A stretch of DNA of 64,000 bases, from contig UQTU01000009.1 of assembly GCA_900544135.1 (NCBI GenBank), positions 28,823 through 92,822 on the forward strand, read 5' to 3'. Of this stretch, positions 16,284 through 24,285 are shown piece after piece. Origin of the DNA: an uncultured Collinsella sp. GTDB lineage: Bacteria > Actinomycetota > Coriobacteriia > Coriobacteriales > Coriobacteriaceae. A program made the translations under genes and the position numbers. Below the pieces are notes generated by a model. The model saw nothing but the letters and a program-made list of their open reading frames with translations, searched no databases and was not told the origin of the DNA. Positions within the stretch are counted from its first letter, which is position 1. Every line of letters begins with the position of its first letter.

Positions 16284-17081
16284 TTAGAGCCCCAGGATGC
16301 CACGGACAGCCCGGGCAGCCGCTGCCGGGCGATCGCGCAGACCGTTATGCGCGCCCGGGATCGTCACGAGAGGGCAATCGAGATATTCGGCAGCCGCTCG
16401 CGTGCCAGCCTCGCGGGGCGTGCCAATCGAGAGCTCGCCCAGGAGCACGGCGGCCACCGTTTTTGACGCGCGAACGCTATTCCAATCGGGAACGCAGGTC
16501 ATAGTAATCCCGTATTCGTTCGCCATAAAGCAACGACCATTGCGCAGGGCATGTTTGACTTCCGCTTCGGTCGTCCCAGGAGCCTCGGGGTCCAAGTCGC
16601 CGAGGGCTCCCAAGAAAAGCCGGAGCGCCCTTGAAACCTTTCCAGTCGCAATCATATCGAGCAAAACCGGAGCTGCGCCCATACCGACGCCTTCGGCCGA
16701 CACAGCCGGCTCATGCAGAATCGTACGGGCGACGAGATGGGGTTCGGTGCGGAGAAGCTCCAGCGCCACCAACGTACCGGCGCTATGCGCAAGCACATTT
16801 GCCGGAGCGCCAACGTGTTCGATCACGGCCTGCAGGTCGGCGGCCTGTGCGGCAAGATCATAGCTGCCGTCTGCCGCATCGCTGCTGCCACCGCAGCCGC
16901 GGCGGTCGTAGGCAATTACGCGGTAGTTGCGGCTGAGCTCACAAGCGATACCGTCGAAAAATGTGCCGTCGACACAAGCGCCGTGCACGCACACCAAGGC
17001 GGGCGTATCGGACGATACAACCGGGCCGGCATACTCGCGACAGGCGATCGTGGTGCCCGCATTCTCAACCGTAAAATCCAT
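16284..17081 (-). CDS. Alpha/beta hydrolase
   Basis: 265 residues. Oxyanion motif VCVHGACVDG near 31-40, YDRRGCGGSS, nucleophile elbow AHSAGT (Ser near 100) and a late His in TIPGAHNG. The family includes esterases, lipases and lactonases; substrate unknown. Single gene; the 210 bp between it and the GGDEF/HD-GYP gene holds no recognisable signal. Confidence 0.85.
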   Translation of the reverse strand: MDFTVENAGTTIACREYAGPVVSSDTPALVCVHGACVDGTFFDGIACELSRNYRVIAYDRRGCGGSSDAADGSYDLAAQAADLQAVIEHVGAPANVLAHSAGTLVALELLRTEPHLVARTILHEPAVSAEGVGMGAAPVLLDMIATGKVSRALRLFLGALGDLDPEAPGTTEAEVKHALRNGRCFMANEYGITMTCVPDWNSVRASKTVAAVLLGELSIGTPREAGTRAAAEYLDCPLVTIPGAHNGLRDRPAAAARAVRGILGL

Positions 17082-17300
17082 ACTGTGTTCCCATCGTCAA
17101 TGCCCATCCAGTTGCCCGTCAGTACGGTTGGATAGACCCGCATTGCTTTACGCTTTGTTAACAGATTAACTGTACCCGACCTGAGGCTTTTCATGGCACG
17201 GCATAATGAGCGACGTGCAAAAACGAAACTTGTAAAGCAAGAGCCCGCACCTTGCTTCGGAGCCGATGCTATGCTTAGGCACAATTGTCTTGAGGAGCAT

Positions 17301-18083
17301 ATGTCTATGTCTACGTTTTTGAATGCCAGCCCCATCTTTGGACCGGTGCGCAGCCGCCGCCTTGGTCTCTCGCTCGGCGTCAACATGATGCCGGCCAGCG
17401 GCAAAATCTGCACGTTCGACTGCATTTACTGCGAAAACGGCCTCAACGCCGAGCGTCCCTGCCACGAGCCGTATAACACGGCTGCCGTGGTGCTCGACGC
17501 GCTCGAGGCAAAGCTGCGCGAGATGGCAGCCGAGGGCGAGCTCCCCGATGTGATCACCTTCGCAGGCAACGGCGAGCCCACCGCCGCGCCGGAGTTTCCG
17601 CAGGCCATCGCCGGTGCCGTCGCACTGCGCGACGAACTTGCCCCAAGCACCAAGATTGCTGTGCTCTCCAACGGCACGCGCGCCGACCGTCCCCAGGTAC
17701 ACGATGCGCTCATGATGGTCGACGACAACATTCTTAAGCTCGATACGGTCGACCCGGCGTTTATCCAGCTGCTCGACCAGCCCGTTGGCCCCTACGACGT
17801 CGAGCACCAGATCGAGACGTTCGCAAGCTTTGACGGTCACGTTATTATCCAGACGATCTTTTTGACCGGCGAGTATCAGGGCAAGCCCATCGACAACACC
17901 GGCGAGGAGTACGTTGCCCCCTGGCTCGCGGCGCTTGAGCGCATTCGCCCGCAAGAAGCGACCATCTACACGGTGGCGCGCGAGACACCGGTCGCCGGCC
18001 TTGCTAAAGCGGCGCCCGAGGTGCTCGACGCCATTGCCGCGCGCGTCCAAGCCCTCGGCATTCCCTGCCAGGTGAGCTACTAG
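17301..18083 (+). CDS. Radical SAM protein
   Basis: 260 residues from ATG 17301 (MSMSTFLN) behind SD GAGGAG; the second ATG, two codons on, has better spacing. The N-terminus (NASPIFGPVRSRRLGLSLGVNMMP) and the cluster motif CTFDCIYC (CX3CX2C) match the small MoaA-like proteins of the SPASM-less FeoA-neighbour/YgiQ-like group. A gly-rich SAM site follows (TFAGNGEPTAAPEF). The fold is certain; reaction and substrate are not. Monocistronic. Confidence 0.85.
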   Translation: MSMSTFLNASPIFGPVRSRRLGLSLGVNMMPASGKICTFDCIYCENGLNAERPCHEPYNTAAVVLDALEAKLREMAAEGELPDVITFAGNGEPTAAPEFPQAIAGAVALRDELAPSTKIAVLSNGTRADRPQVHDALMMVDDNILKLDTVDPAFIQLLDQPVGPYDVEHQIETFASFDGHVIIQTIFLTGEYQGKPIDNTGEEYVAPWLAALERIRPQEATIYTVARETPVAGLAKAAPEVLDAIAARVQALGIPCQVSY

Positions 18084-18124
18084 CAAAACCACGCAGCAGC
18101 TAGTGCCCGCCATCCCGCCCCATC

Positions 18125-18191
18125 AGTTGCGGTGATATAGTTCCTATTTGTGCTGTTAAACCGCTTAAATCGGAACTATATCACCGCAACT
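18125..18191. repeat. Perfect 20-bp inverted repeat with 27-nt loop
   Basis: AGTTGCGGTGATATAGTTCC (18125-18144) and its exact reverse complement (18172-18191) enclose 27 nt, then TTTTA. It lies between the radical SAM gene and map, so it can act as a terminator. Its dimensions resemble the 15-bp/25-nt hairpins at 8982-9198 although the sequence differs. Confidence 0.9.
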
Positions 18192-18243
18192 TTTATGGAC
18201 GCGTGGGTGGGCTATACTAGCTGCGAATGAAAGGAAGTTAGCC

Positions 18244-19131
18244 ATGTTTGACAATGGACCCGTGCCCGGCCGCAACGATGCTTGCTGGTGCGGCAGCGGC
18301 AAAAAATACAAGAAATGCCATAGCGCCTTCGACGAGCGCCTCGAGCGCCTGTGGGAGGAGGGCTGGGAGGTTCTGCCTCGCACGCTCTACAAGACGCCCG
18401 CCGATATCGAGGGCATCAAGCGCTCGGCGGCTATCAACGTGGGCGTGCTCGACTACGTGGGCGAGCACATTGCCGCGGGCATGACCACCAACCAAATCGA
18501 CCAGATGATCTACGACTACACCATCGAACACGGTGGCACGCCGGCCGACCTCAACTACGAGGGCTATCCCAAGAGCGTGTGCACCTCGATCAACGACGTG
18601 GTCTGCCACGGTATCCCCTGCGATACGGACGTGCTGCACGAGGGCGACATCATCAACGTGGACTGCTCCACGATCTTGGACGGCTACTTTAGCGACTCGA
18701 GCCGTATGTTCTGCATCGGCGAAGTCTCGGCCGAGCGCCAGCGCCTGGTCGACGTCACCCGCGCCAGCGTGGAGGCGGGTCTGGCGGCCGTCAAGCCGTG
18801 GCTGCCGCTATCCGTGATGGCCGAGGCCGTGCAAAAGACGGTCGAGGACGCCGGCTTTAGCGTGGTGCGCGAGTACGGCGGACACGGCATCGGTAAGGAG
18901 TTCCACGAGGACCCGTTTGTGGGCTTTACCACCGAGGCGCCCGATGTAGACACCATCATGGCTCCGGGCATGGTCTTTACCATCGAGCCCATGGTCAACG
19001 CCGGAGCGCCCGACATCAAGATTAGCAAGGGTGACGGTTGGTGCGTGCGCACCAAGGACGGCAGCGATTCGGCCCAGTGCGAGGTACAGCTCGTGGTGAC
19101 CGAGGACGGCTACGAGCTGCTGAGCTGGTAG
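18244..19131 (+). CDS. map: Methionine aminopeptidase with N-terminal SEC-C motif
   Basis: 295 residues. Residues 9-26 form a SEC-C zinc motif (GRNDACWCGSGKKYKKCH), the ribosome- or SecA-linked tail also used by some actinobacterial and clostridial MetAPs. The pita-bread catalytic domain follows, with metal ligands in NVDCST, SDSS, GGHGIG, FTIEPM and QCEVQL. It removes initiator Met from nascent proteins. TATACT at 18213-18218 is a likely -10, and SD AAAGGAAG precedes the ATG. Confidence 0.95.
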   Translation: MFDNGPVPGRNDACWCGSGKKYKKCHSAFDERLERLWEEGWEVLPRTLYKTPADIEGIKRSAAINVGVLDYVGEHIAAGMTTNQIDQMIYDYTIEHGGTPADLNYEGYPKSVCTSINDVVCHGIPCDTDVLHEGDIINVDCSTILDGYFSDSSRMFCIGEVSAERQRLVDVTRASVEAGLAAVKPWLPLSVMAEAVQKTVEDAGFSVVREYGGHGIGKEFHEDPFVGFTTEAPDVDTIMAPGMVFTIEPMVNAGAPDIKISKGDGWCVRTKDGSDSAQCEVQLVVTEDGYELLSW

Positions 19132-19140
19132 CCGTGGATG

Positions 19141-19184
19141 CGCCGGATGCTGACGGGCACGCTCGTCTAGCATCCGGCGTTTTT
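19141..19184 (+). terminator. Terminator of map
   Basis: CGCCGGATGCT (19141-19151) pairs with AGCATCCGGCG (19169-19179), followed by TTTTT. Confidence 0.85.
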
Positions 19185-19207
19185 GTTTGAACGTTTTGCC
19201 TGATAAA

Positions 19208-19242
19208 ACCCGCCAAAATAAACCTGTCCCTTTTTGGCGGGT
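19208..19242. repeat. Dispersed CTGTCCC-loop hairpin, copy with CCCGCC stem
   Basis: ACCCGCCAAAA and TTTTTGGCGGGT enclose the conserved loop core TAAACCTGTCCC. The G-C pair here replaces the T-A or A-T pair of other copies on both strands, which supports pairing. It lies just upstream of the D-2-hydroxyacid dehydrogenase start. Confidence 0.8.
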
Positions 19243-19261
19243 CAAGCGGAAAGGACTGCTT

Positions 19262-20197
19262 GTGAACATCTTGGTTTTGCTGCCCGTCAACGACCGCCAT
19301 CGCGCAATTCTTGAGTCGAGCGCTCCGGGCGAGGACTTTATCTACACGAGCGCCGACGCTATCACGCGCGAACAAGTCGCCAACGCCGACGTGATCTTGG
19401 GCAACATAGACCCTGCCCTACTTACCGCATGCGAGCACCTCCAGCTGCTGCAACTACAGACCGCGGGCTATGACGATTACTTGGCTGCCGGCACCGTGCC
19501 AGCCGACGCCAAACTGTCTTGCTCGGTGGGCGCCTACGGCCAGGCCGTGAGCGAGCACATGTTTGCCATGGTCCTTTCCATGATGAAGCGCCTGCCCGGC
19601 TATCACGACTTGCAGCGCGAACATCGCTGGGAGGATTTGGGGCCAGTTACCTCGCTCAAAAACGCCAACGTGCTGGTGCTGGGCGCGGGCGATATCGGCG
19701 GTCACTTTGCCACGCTCTGCCGCGGCATGGGCGCGCACGTCCGCGGCATCAAGCGCCATCCACTCGTCTACCCCATTGTGTTTGAGGACATGGACGGCAT
19801 GGACGCCCTACCTGAGCGCCTGGCAGAGGCCGACATCGTCGCATCCTTTATGCCGAGCACGCCCGAGACCCGCGGTCTGGCGAACGCCGAGTTCTTTGCC
19901 GCGATGAAACCAGGTGCCTTCTTTGCCAACGGCGGCCGCGGCGACCTTGTGGTCACCGATGACTTGGTTGCCGCTCTGGAGTCGGGACATCTCGCCGGCG
20001 CCGCGGTCGACGTCACCGACCCCGAACCGCTGCCCGCGACAAGCCCCCTGTGGGATGCGCCCAACATGCTCATCACGCCGCACGTCTCCGGCTGGTTCCA
20101 CCTGGCAGCCACGCTCAACAACGTCGTCGACATCGCCGCGGAGAATCTGCGTCACCTGCAGGCCGGTGAAACCCTACGCTGCTGGATCGAGCACTAA
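19262..20197 (+). CDS. D-isomer-specific 2-hydroxyacid dehydrogenase
   Basis: 311 residues from GTG 19262 behind SD AAAGGA; upstream starts would run through the repeat. Rossmann motif VLGAGDIGGHFA near 138-149, catalytic Arg in NGGRGDLV, Glu in DVTDPEPLP and His in ITPHVSGW, the usual triad. It reduces 2-ketoacids with NAD(P)H; substrate unknown. Confidence 0.88.
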   Translation: MNILVLLPVNDRHRAILESSAPGEDFIYTSADAITREQVANADVILGNIDPALLTACEHLQLLQLQTAGYDDYLAAGTVPADAKLSCSVGAYGQAVSEHMFAMVLSMMKRLPGYHDLQREHRWEDLGPVTSLKNANVLVLGAGDIGGHFATLCRGMGAHVRGIKRHPLVYPIVFEDMDGMDALPERLAEADIVASFMPSTPETRGLANAEFFAAMKPGAFFANGGRGDLVVTDDLVAALESGHLAGAAVDVTDPEPLPATSPLWDAPNMLITPHVSGWFHLAATLNNVVDIAAENLRHLQAGETLRCWIEH

Positions 20198-20199
20198 TT

Positions 20200-20339
20200 G
20201 TTCCGGCGTTTTGCCAAACGCCGGAACCCCTCGACGCTGCGAGCCCGCCAGAGCGGCAATCTGCCTTTCAACTTCGGCGGCATGACCGGAAGGTCAATGC
20301 CGCCTTGTTTCAAGGCACCTTACTCGCCCAGACGGGCTC
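20200..20339 (+). ncRNA. Structured element, family G, copy 1
   Basis: Begins 2 nt after the dehydrogenase stop. Hairpin 1 is GTTCCGGCGTTT/AAACGCCGGAAC (12 bp, 4-nt loop). Conserved TCGACGCTGC follows, then a long-range stem GAGCCCG (20241-20247)/CGGGCTC (20333-20339) enclosing hairpin GGCGGCATGACC/GGTCAATGCCGCC. Copies at 60321 and 63786 keep the single-stranded words and change both sides of the stems. It could be a 3' UTR structure, terminator complex or small RNA. The rest of the spacer to 20434 repeats GCTGACTTTTGTTCGACCTG twice. Confidence 0.6.
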
Positions 20340-20434
20340 TCGCTGACTTTTGTTCGACCTGTAGGGACTGGCTGGCGCGGCCCTGCCTGGGGGCATTCGC
20401 TGACTTTTGTTCGACCTGCGAGTTCTTCAAATTG

Positions 20435-20926
20435 CTAGAGCGTTGCTAAGTAATTCTTTGCGTCTTCTACGCTCATTGCTGCAACGGGTGCGTGTGAACA
20501 GAGTTTGGCATCGTTGGTGACCAGGAGATCTGCCTTTGCGCGCATTGCCGCAGCGATGATTAAATCGTCTTCGTAATCGCTATGGAGATTACGCTGCTTG
20601 CTCGCCATCCATATGTCACTCAGGTTGCAGGGTACCGGCGTGGCAAGTTGCGACAACACGTCAAGGCAATCCCATGCAAGTGATGTCGCCGCCATGGCGG
20701 CATCTTGGGACAGTGAGCCATGCTCGCGCCGATACCATGCCTTATGTTCGCTTGAAATCAAATAGAACAGGTCTTTGGACGATGTCACCGCATACAGCAA
20801 ATCCACCTGCGCCGTGCATGCATCGCGTAAAAACTCAATCGCCACCGAACGACCACGTCGTGAGGGAATGAAGTAATCGAGCCACACATTGGTGTCAACC
20901 AAGATGCGCTTTGGAGCCTCACTCAT
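20435..20926 (-). CDS. PIN-domain ribonuclease toxin
   Basis: 163 residues. PIN acidic residues are seen in LVDTNVWLDYF (Asp11), DYEDDLIIAAAM and LLVTNDAKL. PIN toxins cleave tRNA or mRNA with Mg2+. It overlaps the upstream RelB-like antitoxin gene by 8 bp, the usual order for a type II pair. Confidence 0.87.
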   Translation of the reverse strand: MSEAPKRILVDTNVWLDYFIPSRRGRSVAIEFLRDACTAQVDLLYAVTSSKDLFYLISSEHKAWYRREHGSLSQDAAMAATSLAWDCLDVLSQLATPVPCNLSDIWMASKQRNLHSDYEDDLIIAAAMRAKADLLVTNDAKLCSHAPVAAMSVEDAKNYLATL

Positions 20927-21299
20927 AGAGCCAGCTCATCTCCTCGCCATAGCGATCCGCATAGGCATTCCGTTTGAGCTCTTCGTCGTCCGATGGCTGA
21001 GCCCTGATCATATCGATTCCCGACTCATGGCAAGCGGCAGCGAACAGCTTCGATCCTTGATCGATGAGTTCGAGTTTGCGTTTGGCGGCCTTTTCGCGCT
21101 CGCGCTGTTCCGTCCGGGCACGACTGGGCAGAAGGATATCCTCGAGCGCACCGGGGCGATCGGCCAGCGACGCTGCAAGCTGCCAGAGCGCTCGCACCGC
21201 TTGACTCGGCGTCATACCGGCCCTGGAAAGAGCGGCGTCCCCACTCCTTTTAAGATCGGCATCGAGACGCACGTTGATCTGAGCGGCTGTTGTGGTCAT
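20919..21299 (-). CDS. RelB/DinJ-type antitoxin
   Basis: 126 residues. The N-terminus TTTAAQINVRLDADLKRSGDAALSRAGMTPSQAVRALW is the ribbon-helix-helix DNA-binding domain of RelB/DinJ antitoxins. The charged C-terminal half should wrap the PIN toxin. RelB/DinJ with a PIN partner, instead of RelE/YafQ, is a less common pairing. The gene has SD AAGGAGG and a palindrome upstream. Confidence 0.85.
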   Translation of the reverse strand: MTTTAAQINVRLDADLKRSGDAALSRAGMTPSQAVRALWQLAASLADRPGALEDILLPSRARTEQREREKAAKRKLELIDQGSKLFAAACHESGIDMIRAQPSDDEELKRNAYADRYGEEMSWLYE

Positions 21300-21322
21300 G
21301 ACCCCTCCTTAATACTTCAAAA

Positions 21323-21344
21323 CTATCATAAAACTCTATGGTAG
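21323..21344. promoter_or_regulatory. Candidate operator of the RelB/PIN pair
   Basis: CTATCAT (21323-21329) and ATGGTAG (21338-21344) form a 6-of-7 inverted repeat 24 bp before the antitoxin start, placed for autoregulation by the RHH antitoxin. Confidence 0.45.
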
Positions 21345-21398
21345 ATACGTAAAGCATGTATAGCATTTACAAGCATCAGCCGTACTCTGTACACAAAA

Positions 21399-21429
21399 AG
21401 CCGCCGAGGCACACTGCACCTCGGCGGCT
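21399..21429 (-). terminator. Terminator of the M18 aminopeptidase gene
   Basis: AGCCGCCGAGG/CCTCGGCGGCT with a 9-nt loop; on the minus strand it is followed by TTTTTGTG. Confidence 0.85.
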
Positions 21430-21476
21430 ACGCATCACCAATCCAGTTCGGTTTCACCCTTTGCATTCGCCCAGAT

Positions 21477-21515
21477 AAAACCTACCAAAATTAACATCCC
21501 CTTTTGGTAGGTTTT
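21477..21515. repeat. Dispersed CTGTCCC-loop hairpin, ACCTACC copy
   Basis: AAAACCTACCAAAA and TTTTGGTAGGTTTT, 14 bp perfect. The right arm overlaps the stop codon of the M18 gene (21514-21516). The loop is changed to TTAACATCCCC. The T-A pair replaces G-C on both sides relative to the other copies. Confidence 0.8.
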
Positions 21516-22899
21516 AGAGCTCCACGCTTTCGGCGCCGTTGATGGTTAGGTTGCGCTCGTAGAAGGCGGTGAGGGCGCGGATGGCGTACATCACGTCGCG
21601 CACGCCGCCGGTCTCGTAGCTCGAGTGCATGGCAAGCTGCGGCAGGCCCACGTCCACGGCATGCATGCTCGCCTGCATGTTCGACAGGTTGCCGAGCGTG
21701 GAGCCACCCGCCATATCGCTCTTGTTTGCGAAGGCCTGCGTGGGTACGTCAGTGTCATCGCAGATGGCCTGGAACACCGCGCGACTAAAGGCATCGGTGC
21801 AGTAGTGCTGGTTGGCGGCCTCCTTGATGACGATGCCGCCGTTGAGCACAACCTGGTTGCGGGCGTCGCACTTCTCGGCGTGGTTGGGGTGCACGGCATG
21901 CGCGTTGTCGCAGCTCACGAGCATCGAAGCGGCAAGCGCACGGTGGTACGACTCGTCGTCAAAGCCCAGCGAGCCGTTAATGCGGCGCAGTGCATCGGCC
22001 AAGAACGTCGACATGGCGCCCTGCTTGGTCTCGGAGCCAACCTCCTCATTATCAAAGCAGCAGAAGACCGAAACGTCGTGCGCGTTCTCGGCACCCAAAA
22101 ATGCCTGCAGCGAGGTGTAGGCGCAGGCCAGGTCGTCGAGCTTGGGCGTCGAGATAAACTCGTCGGCCCAGCCCCAAATGCGCGCATCCTGACGATTGAC
22201 CAGGAACAGATCGCGGCCCAAAATTTGCTCGGGCTCAACGTCCAGTTCGTCGGCGATCAGGGCGTCAAAATCTCCCTGCTTAAGGTCACCGGCGCTGATG
22301 AGCGGGCACAGGTCGACGGCGCGATTGGGAGCAAAGCCCTCGTTAACGCCGCGGTTCATATGGATAGCAAGGCTCGGGATAATAGCGACCTCGCGCTCGG
22401 TGGCAAGCAGACGACTCTCGATACGGTCGCCCTCGCGTACCAACACGCGGCCCGCGAGTGCCAGCGGACGATCGAACCAGGTGTAGTCGATCATGCCGCC
22501 GTAGGCCTCGGTGTTCAGGCGCAGCGTCTCGCCCGCGCCGTCAAGCTCAGGCACGGCCTTGACCTTAAACGTCGGCGAATCGCTGTGCGACGCCGTGAGC
22601 TGAAAATGATAGTCGCCGGCAACGCCGTCCTCGCCCCACGTAGCAGCCAGGTCCTCGCCCACCTTAAAGGCAACAACGCTCGAGGTATTGCGCTGCGTGT
22701 AATAACGCCCGCCTGGTTCGATGTCCCACGCCGCATTCTCGGGCAGGTAGGTAAAGCCCGCCTCGTCGAGCTCGGCCATAATGGTCGCCGCCGTATGGAA
22801 CATGCTGGGGCATGCCTCGATAAAGTCGATAAGGTCGTTGGCGGCCTCGATATCATCGGCCGTCACATGCGCGCGCTCGGGCGTTTCCTGATCCGTCAT
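21514..22899 (-). CDS. M18-family aminopeptidase
   Basis: 461 residues from the ATG behind SD AAAGGGGAGAG. The M18 dinuclear zinc ligands and catalytic residues appear as TASHSDSPTFKVK, PKLDDLACAYTSLQ, CCFDNEEVGSETKQGA and LAMHSSYETGG. It removes acidic or neutral N-terminal residues from peptides, as a tetrahedral dodecamer in known members. Monocistronic. Confidence 0.92.
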   Translation of the reverse strand: MTDQETPERAHVTADDIEAANDLIDFIEACPSMFHTAATIMAELDEAGFTYLPENAAWDIEPGGRYYTQRNTSSVVAFKVGEDLAATWGEDGVAGDYHFQLTASHSDSPTFKVKAVPELDGAGETLRLNTEAYGGMIDYTWFDRPLALAGRVLVREGDRIESRLLATEREVAIIPSLAIHMNRGVNEGFAPNRAVDLCPLISAGDLKQGDFDALIADELDVEPEQILGRDLFLVNRQDARIWGWADEFISTPKLDDLACAYTSLQAFLGAENAHDVSVFCCFDNEEVGSETKQGAMSTFLADALRRINGSLGFDDESYHRALAASMLVSCDNAHAVHPNHAEKCDARNQVVLNGGIVIKEAANQHYCTDAFSRAVFQAICDDTDVPTQAFANKSDMAGGSTLGNLSNMQASMHAVDVGLPQLAMHSSYETGGVRDVMYAIRALTAFYERNLTINGAESVEL

Positions 22900-23060
22900 G
22901 CTCTCCCCTTTCGCTGGGTTGATGGTCCCCTCCAGCATACCCCGCCGCGCCAGTGCCGTGCCTTTCATTCCATGTTTAATCCCGCGCCGCTCGCCAAGTT
23001 GAGCCATCATGCCCGCACTCCTTTTGCGACAATTACGCTAACAGGACGAAAGGAGCCGTC

Positions 23061-24146
23061 ATGAAGCCACGTAACATTGCCATCGCCTGCGGTGTCGCGG
23101 GAGTCGCCGTCGGCCTTGCCGCTGCCACCGGCACCGTTTATCACAAACAAATCAAGTCCGCCGCGTCACTCAAACGCTTGACCGGCTACACGGATGGCTA
23201 TGACCTGTACGCAATCGACATCGCCTACGACTACGATCTTGATCGCATCATCGCCGCTGGCGTGCGCGATGACCAGGCCTACATCGATGCCGTGGTGGCG
23301 CAGGTGCTGCCCGGTGTGCCGGCACATGTCCAGGCGCCCCAGTTTGCCTGCAGCGCTTTTGTCGCCGTAGATGCCGAAGGCCGCGTGCGTACCGGTCGCA
23401 ATTACGACTTTAAGGACGACACCTCGGCGCTGCTGGTGCGCAATCACCCACGCGGCGGCTATGCCTCCATCGGGTTTGCCGCCCTTAACAACCTGGGCGA
23501 TAACACTCCGCTTGACTCCGTCGCCGGACGCGCCGCCGCACTCATGGGCCCGTTTGCCCAGCTCGACGGCGTCAACGAATGTGGCGTGTCCATTGCCGTG
23601 CTCACCCTGGATTCCAAACCCTGTGACCAGGACACGCAGCGCCCCGTCATCAATACCTCGCTCGCCATCCGTCTGGTGCTCGACCGTGCCGCCACCACGC
23701 AAGAAGCTGTCGACCTGCTTTCCGCCTACGACATGCACGCCATGGCAGGACGCGATTACCACTTCTTTATCAACGACGCCACCGGTGACGCGCGCGTAGT
23801 AGAGTGGGATCCGCGCGATCCGGACCGCGCTTTCAAAGCGACTCCTGTACGCCAGGTTACAAACTTCTACGCCTGCTATGGCGACGAAGTGCTGCCCAAC
23901 CAAAAGAATGGCGAGCTGGGCCATGGTAAAGAGCGCGCCGTCGCAATCGCCGATGTCCTCGACGCCCATGCCGGCGCCCAAGACGAGGCAGTCGCTTGGA
24001 AGGCCCTTCGCGCTGCGGCGCAAGAGCCCAATCCGGAAGACATCACCAGCAATACGCAATGGTCGGTCGTCTTTGACAATACCGAGCCCGCTGCCGCCAT
24101 CACGCTGCGCCGCCACTGGGGCAACGTCGATGCCTTCGCACTGTAA
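23061..24146 (+). CDS. Ntn-hydrolase-fold linear amide C-N hydrolase
   Basis: 361 residues. A hydrophobic N-terminus (IAIACGVAGVAVGLAAATG) is an uncleaved anchor or signal. The active core begins at FACSAFVAVDAEGRVRTGRNYDF: Cys97 is the likely nucleophile exposed by processing, and the GRNYDF element is shared by choloylglycine hydrolases and acyltransferases. Further motifs are GVNECGVSIAVL and FINDATGDARVVEWD. Substrates in the superfamily include bile salt, penicillin and N-acyl amides; none can be assigned here. Confidence 0.75.
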   Translation: MKPRNIAIACGVAGVAVGLAAATGTVYHKQIKSAASLKRLTGYTDGYDLYAIDIAYDYDLDRIIAAGVRDDQAYIDAVVAQVLPGVPAHVQAPQFACSAFVAVDAEGRVRTGRNYDFKDDTSALLVRNHPRGGYASIGFAALNNLGDNTPLDSVAGRAAALMGPFAQLDGVNECGVSIAVLTLDSKPCDQDTQRPVINTSLAIRLVLDRAATTQEAVDLLSAYDMHAMAGRDYHFFINDATGDARVVEWDPRDPDRAFKATPVRQVTNFYACYGDEVLPNQKNGELGHGKERAVAIADVLDAHAGAQDEAVAWKALRAAAQEPNPEDITSNTQWSVVFDNTEPAAAITLRRHWGNVDAFAL

Positions 24147-24214
24147 GGAGCCAGGCCCGTCGACCTTACGTTCCCTGGCGTTGCTTACATTTCCATACGC
24201 TTGAGCTAACACGT

Positions 24215-24247
24215 TTTACCCCCGTATCAACAGTGTGCGGGGGTAAA
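24215..24247 (+). terminator. Hairpin between Ntn hydrolase and pfk
   Basis: TTTACCCCCG (24215-24224) pairs with CGGGGGTAAA (24238-24247). TATAAC at about 24261 downstream may be the pfk -10. Confidence 0.6.
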
Positions 24248-24285
24248 CTTATGCGCATGTTATAACTTGCCCGGAAGGATTCATC

